A stretch of 64,000 nt of DNA from Burkholderiales bacterium (GTDB taxonomy: Bacteria; Pseudomonadota; Gammaproteobacteria; Burkholderiales; Casimicrobiaceae). The notes beneath the pieces are model-generated. The model was given only the letters and a program-made list of their open reading frames with translations, was not told the DNA's origin and did not search any database. Made by a program: the position numbers and the translations under genes. The DNA is taken from NCBI GenBank assembly GCA_025354165.1, contig JANXNI010000032.1, positions 124,001-188,000 of the forward strand, given 5' to 3'. Positions within the stretch are counted from its first letter, which is position 1. Each line of letters begins with the position of its first letter. Below, in pieces: positions 62,622-64,000 of this stretch.

Positions 62622-64000
62622 CGGATCATGCCAGCCGCCACGCCTGCCAAGGCGACCACACCCTCACCAATCAAATGCGTAGGAATTGCCGAAATTCCCA
62701 TGCGAATAAATTCACCCGTCGTCGGCTGCCCGAAGAAGCCAACGCCCGGTTCAATCACGACGTCTGACTCGCGGGCAGCCGCAACCAGCCTGGTGGCGGC
62801 TACTCCGTCGGGCAAACGCACCCACAGCGCCGAACCAGCGCCTTCGGGACTTTGAATTTGCCAATCAGGTAAATGCGTCGAGAGCGCTTCACGCAAAATT
62901 TTCAACCGCGCCTGATAGGCATGACCCAGCCTGCGTTGTAAAGATTCAAAATGGCCCTGCGACAAAAATAGGGCCAACGCACGTTCGTTATTGCTCGCGA
63001 CGTGACGCAGCATGAGCCGACGCAAACGGCGCAGCGCGGCGATCACTTCGCGCGGCGCCACGATGTAGCCAAGACGCAGTCCGGGAGCCAAAGTTTTTGA
63101 CAAACTTCCGACGTAGAGCACGCGCCCGTTCATATCGAGACTTTTGAGCGCGGACGTTGCACCCGTCAGCGCGGAAGCCCCGGCCAGTTGCGGCTCATAG
63201 TCGTCCTCAACAATCAAAAAATCCTGATCCGCCGCCTGCGAAAGCAACGCACGCCGACGCTCGTCGCTCATCCGTACGCCCGTCGGACAATGATGCGATG
63301 GTGTCAATACGGCCACGTCCGGTCGCAGCGCTGCGACTTGCGAAACATTGACACCTTCCGCATCAACCGGCACCGACGATATCGCCGCCCCCGTCATCGA
63401 AAAAATCGCGCGCACATCGGGATAACAAGGCTCTTCAACAACAACGCGGCGACCGCTCCCACCAAGCAATTGCCCGATCAGATACAGCGCCTGCTGCGCG
63501 CCAACGGTCACCAGAATTTCGTCCGCTGCTGCCCACACGCCGCGTCTGGGCAGCACTCGGGTTCGTAGCTGTTCCAGCAAGTCGCGATCATCGAGATCGC
63601 CGCGATCCACCGTCCACGCCTCCACGCTTTCAAGCTTCATCGCGCGCTCGAAACAATCACGCCAATCCGCCAGCGGAAAAAGTTTCGGGTCGATCTGCCC
63701 GTACACAAACGGGTAACGGTAGCGATACCAGTCGGTCGGGTTTTTTACAGGCTGATACGCCACATCGAGCGAACGAAAATGTCGCGCCCAATCCGGTGGC
63801 GGTAATAGCGAAAGCTGATCGCTTTCGTGAAATTCGGCACGTCGCTGCGAAAAAGATGTCGTAACAAAAAAACCGCGCCGTTCACGCGACTCAATTGCCC
63901 CTTCAATTTGCAAGCGCTCATAGGCGAGCGCCACAGTCGCCCGCGCTACACCCAACTCTGCCGCGAGCTCGCGTGTGGACGGCAGCGGAGCATCGAGTGG
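62597..64000 (-). CDS. MocR/GntR-type regulator with aminotransferase domain (partial, N-terminus off window)
   Basis: 467 residues visible; the frame runs to the right edge. The winged helix ends with PSTRELAAELGVARATVALAYERL. The aminotransferase-like domain has the PLP Lys in GSLSKTLAPGLRLGYI and the motif VEEPCYPDVRAIF. MocR proteins (for example PdxR, GabR, TauR) sense PLP or amino compounds. The last residues, RSPFAGEG, come from the repeat element. The regulated gene is probably outside the window. Confidence 0.9.
   Translation of the reverse strand, partial: PLDAPLPSTRELAAELGVARATVALAYERLQIEGAIESRERRGFFVTTSFSQRRAEFHESDQLSLLPPPDWARHFRSLDVAYQPVKNPTDWYRYRYPFVYGQIDPKLFPLADWRDCFERAMKLESVEAWTVDRGDLDDRDLLEQLRTRVLPRRGVWAAADEILVTVGAQQALYLIGQLLGGSGRRVVVEEPCYPDVRAIFSMTGAAISSVPVDAEGVNVSQVAALRPDVAVLTPSHHCPTGVRMSDERRRALLSQAADQDFLIVEDDYEPQLAGASALTGATSALKSLDMNGRVLYVGSLSKTLAPGLRLGYIVAPREVIAALRRLRRLMLRHVASNNERALALFLSQGHFESLQRRLGHAYQARLKILREALSTHLPDWQIQSPEGAGSALWVRLPDGVAATRLVAAARESDVVIEPGVGFFGQPTTGEFIRMGISAIPTHLIGEGVVALAGVAAGMIRSPFAGEG

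Overview
The window looks like chromosomal DNA of a betaproteobacterium of the order Burkholderiales. The evidence is gene order: coxB-coxA-small assembly protein-ctaG-coxC with a divergent DUF2909 gene and SURF1, metK divergent from paired lpxL-type genes, engB next to cytochrome c4, bioC divergent from comF-trmL, rmlBADC next to waaA, and abundant Bug-type solute receptors. Base composition is moderately GC-rich. I see no tRNA, rRNA, CRISPR array, phage or intact insertion sequence.

Layout. 1-8177 (minus): type II secretion genes gspE-F-G-H-I-J-K-L-M, with gspM cut by the left edge. 8280-16407: a rubredoxin gene, then the aa3-type cytochrome c oxidase locus and assembly factors; CoxB carries a cytochrome c domain and a C-terminal OmpA-like domain, and no ctaA is present. 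16488-24216: a sulfonate catabolism locus (pta, iclR regulator, xsc, Bug receptor, sauS-like, sauT-like) that fits sulfoacetate conversion to acetyl-CoA plus sulfite. 24244-32485: an NRDE protein, then a compact envelope or stress locus of DUF350, glutathionylspermidine-synthase-like ligase, DUF1190 lipoprotein, an unrecognised small protein, XpaC, a solute-binding/vWA fusion lipoprotein, a second solute-binding-like protein, and divergent TelA. 32496-34725: a REP-like repeat, a YfcG-type glutathione transferase coupled to a BLUF photoreceptor, and a NERD-domain protein. 34726-40502: an AT-rich gap with a perfect 18-bp inverted repeat, glycerate kinase, Sua5/TsaC, two lipid A acyltransferases and metK. 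40509-46149: an MFS transporter relic, a GT-C-type membrane glycosyltransferase, a FecR/Trp-rich exported protein and comM. 46347-50690: engB, cytochrome c4, a MOSC protein and a secreted S1 protease with a DUF5648-like tail. 50745-59615: dTDP-rhamnose synthesis, waaA, two soluble glycosyltransferases and a beta-helix surface protein. 59612-64000: an alpha/beta-hydrolase relic, trmL, comF, bioC and the start-truncated mocR-type regulator.

How the parts connect. The type II machine could export the secreted protease. The rhamnose, Kdo and lipid A genes build the outer leaflet. The oxidase cluster and cytochrome c4 form a terminal respiratory branch. The sulfonate module turns a two-carbon sulfonate into acetyl-CoA. 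The most novel material is the composite 25014-32485 locus, the reorganised sulfoacetate cluster, the three-part CoxB and an intrinsic terminator buried in the MOSC reading frame.
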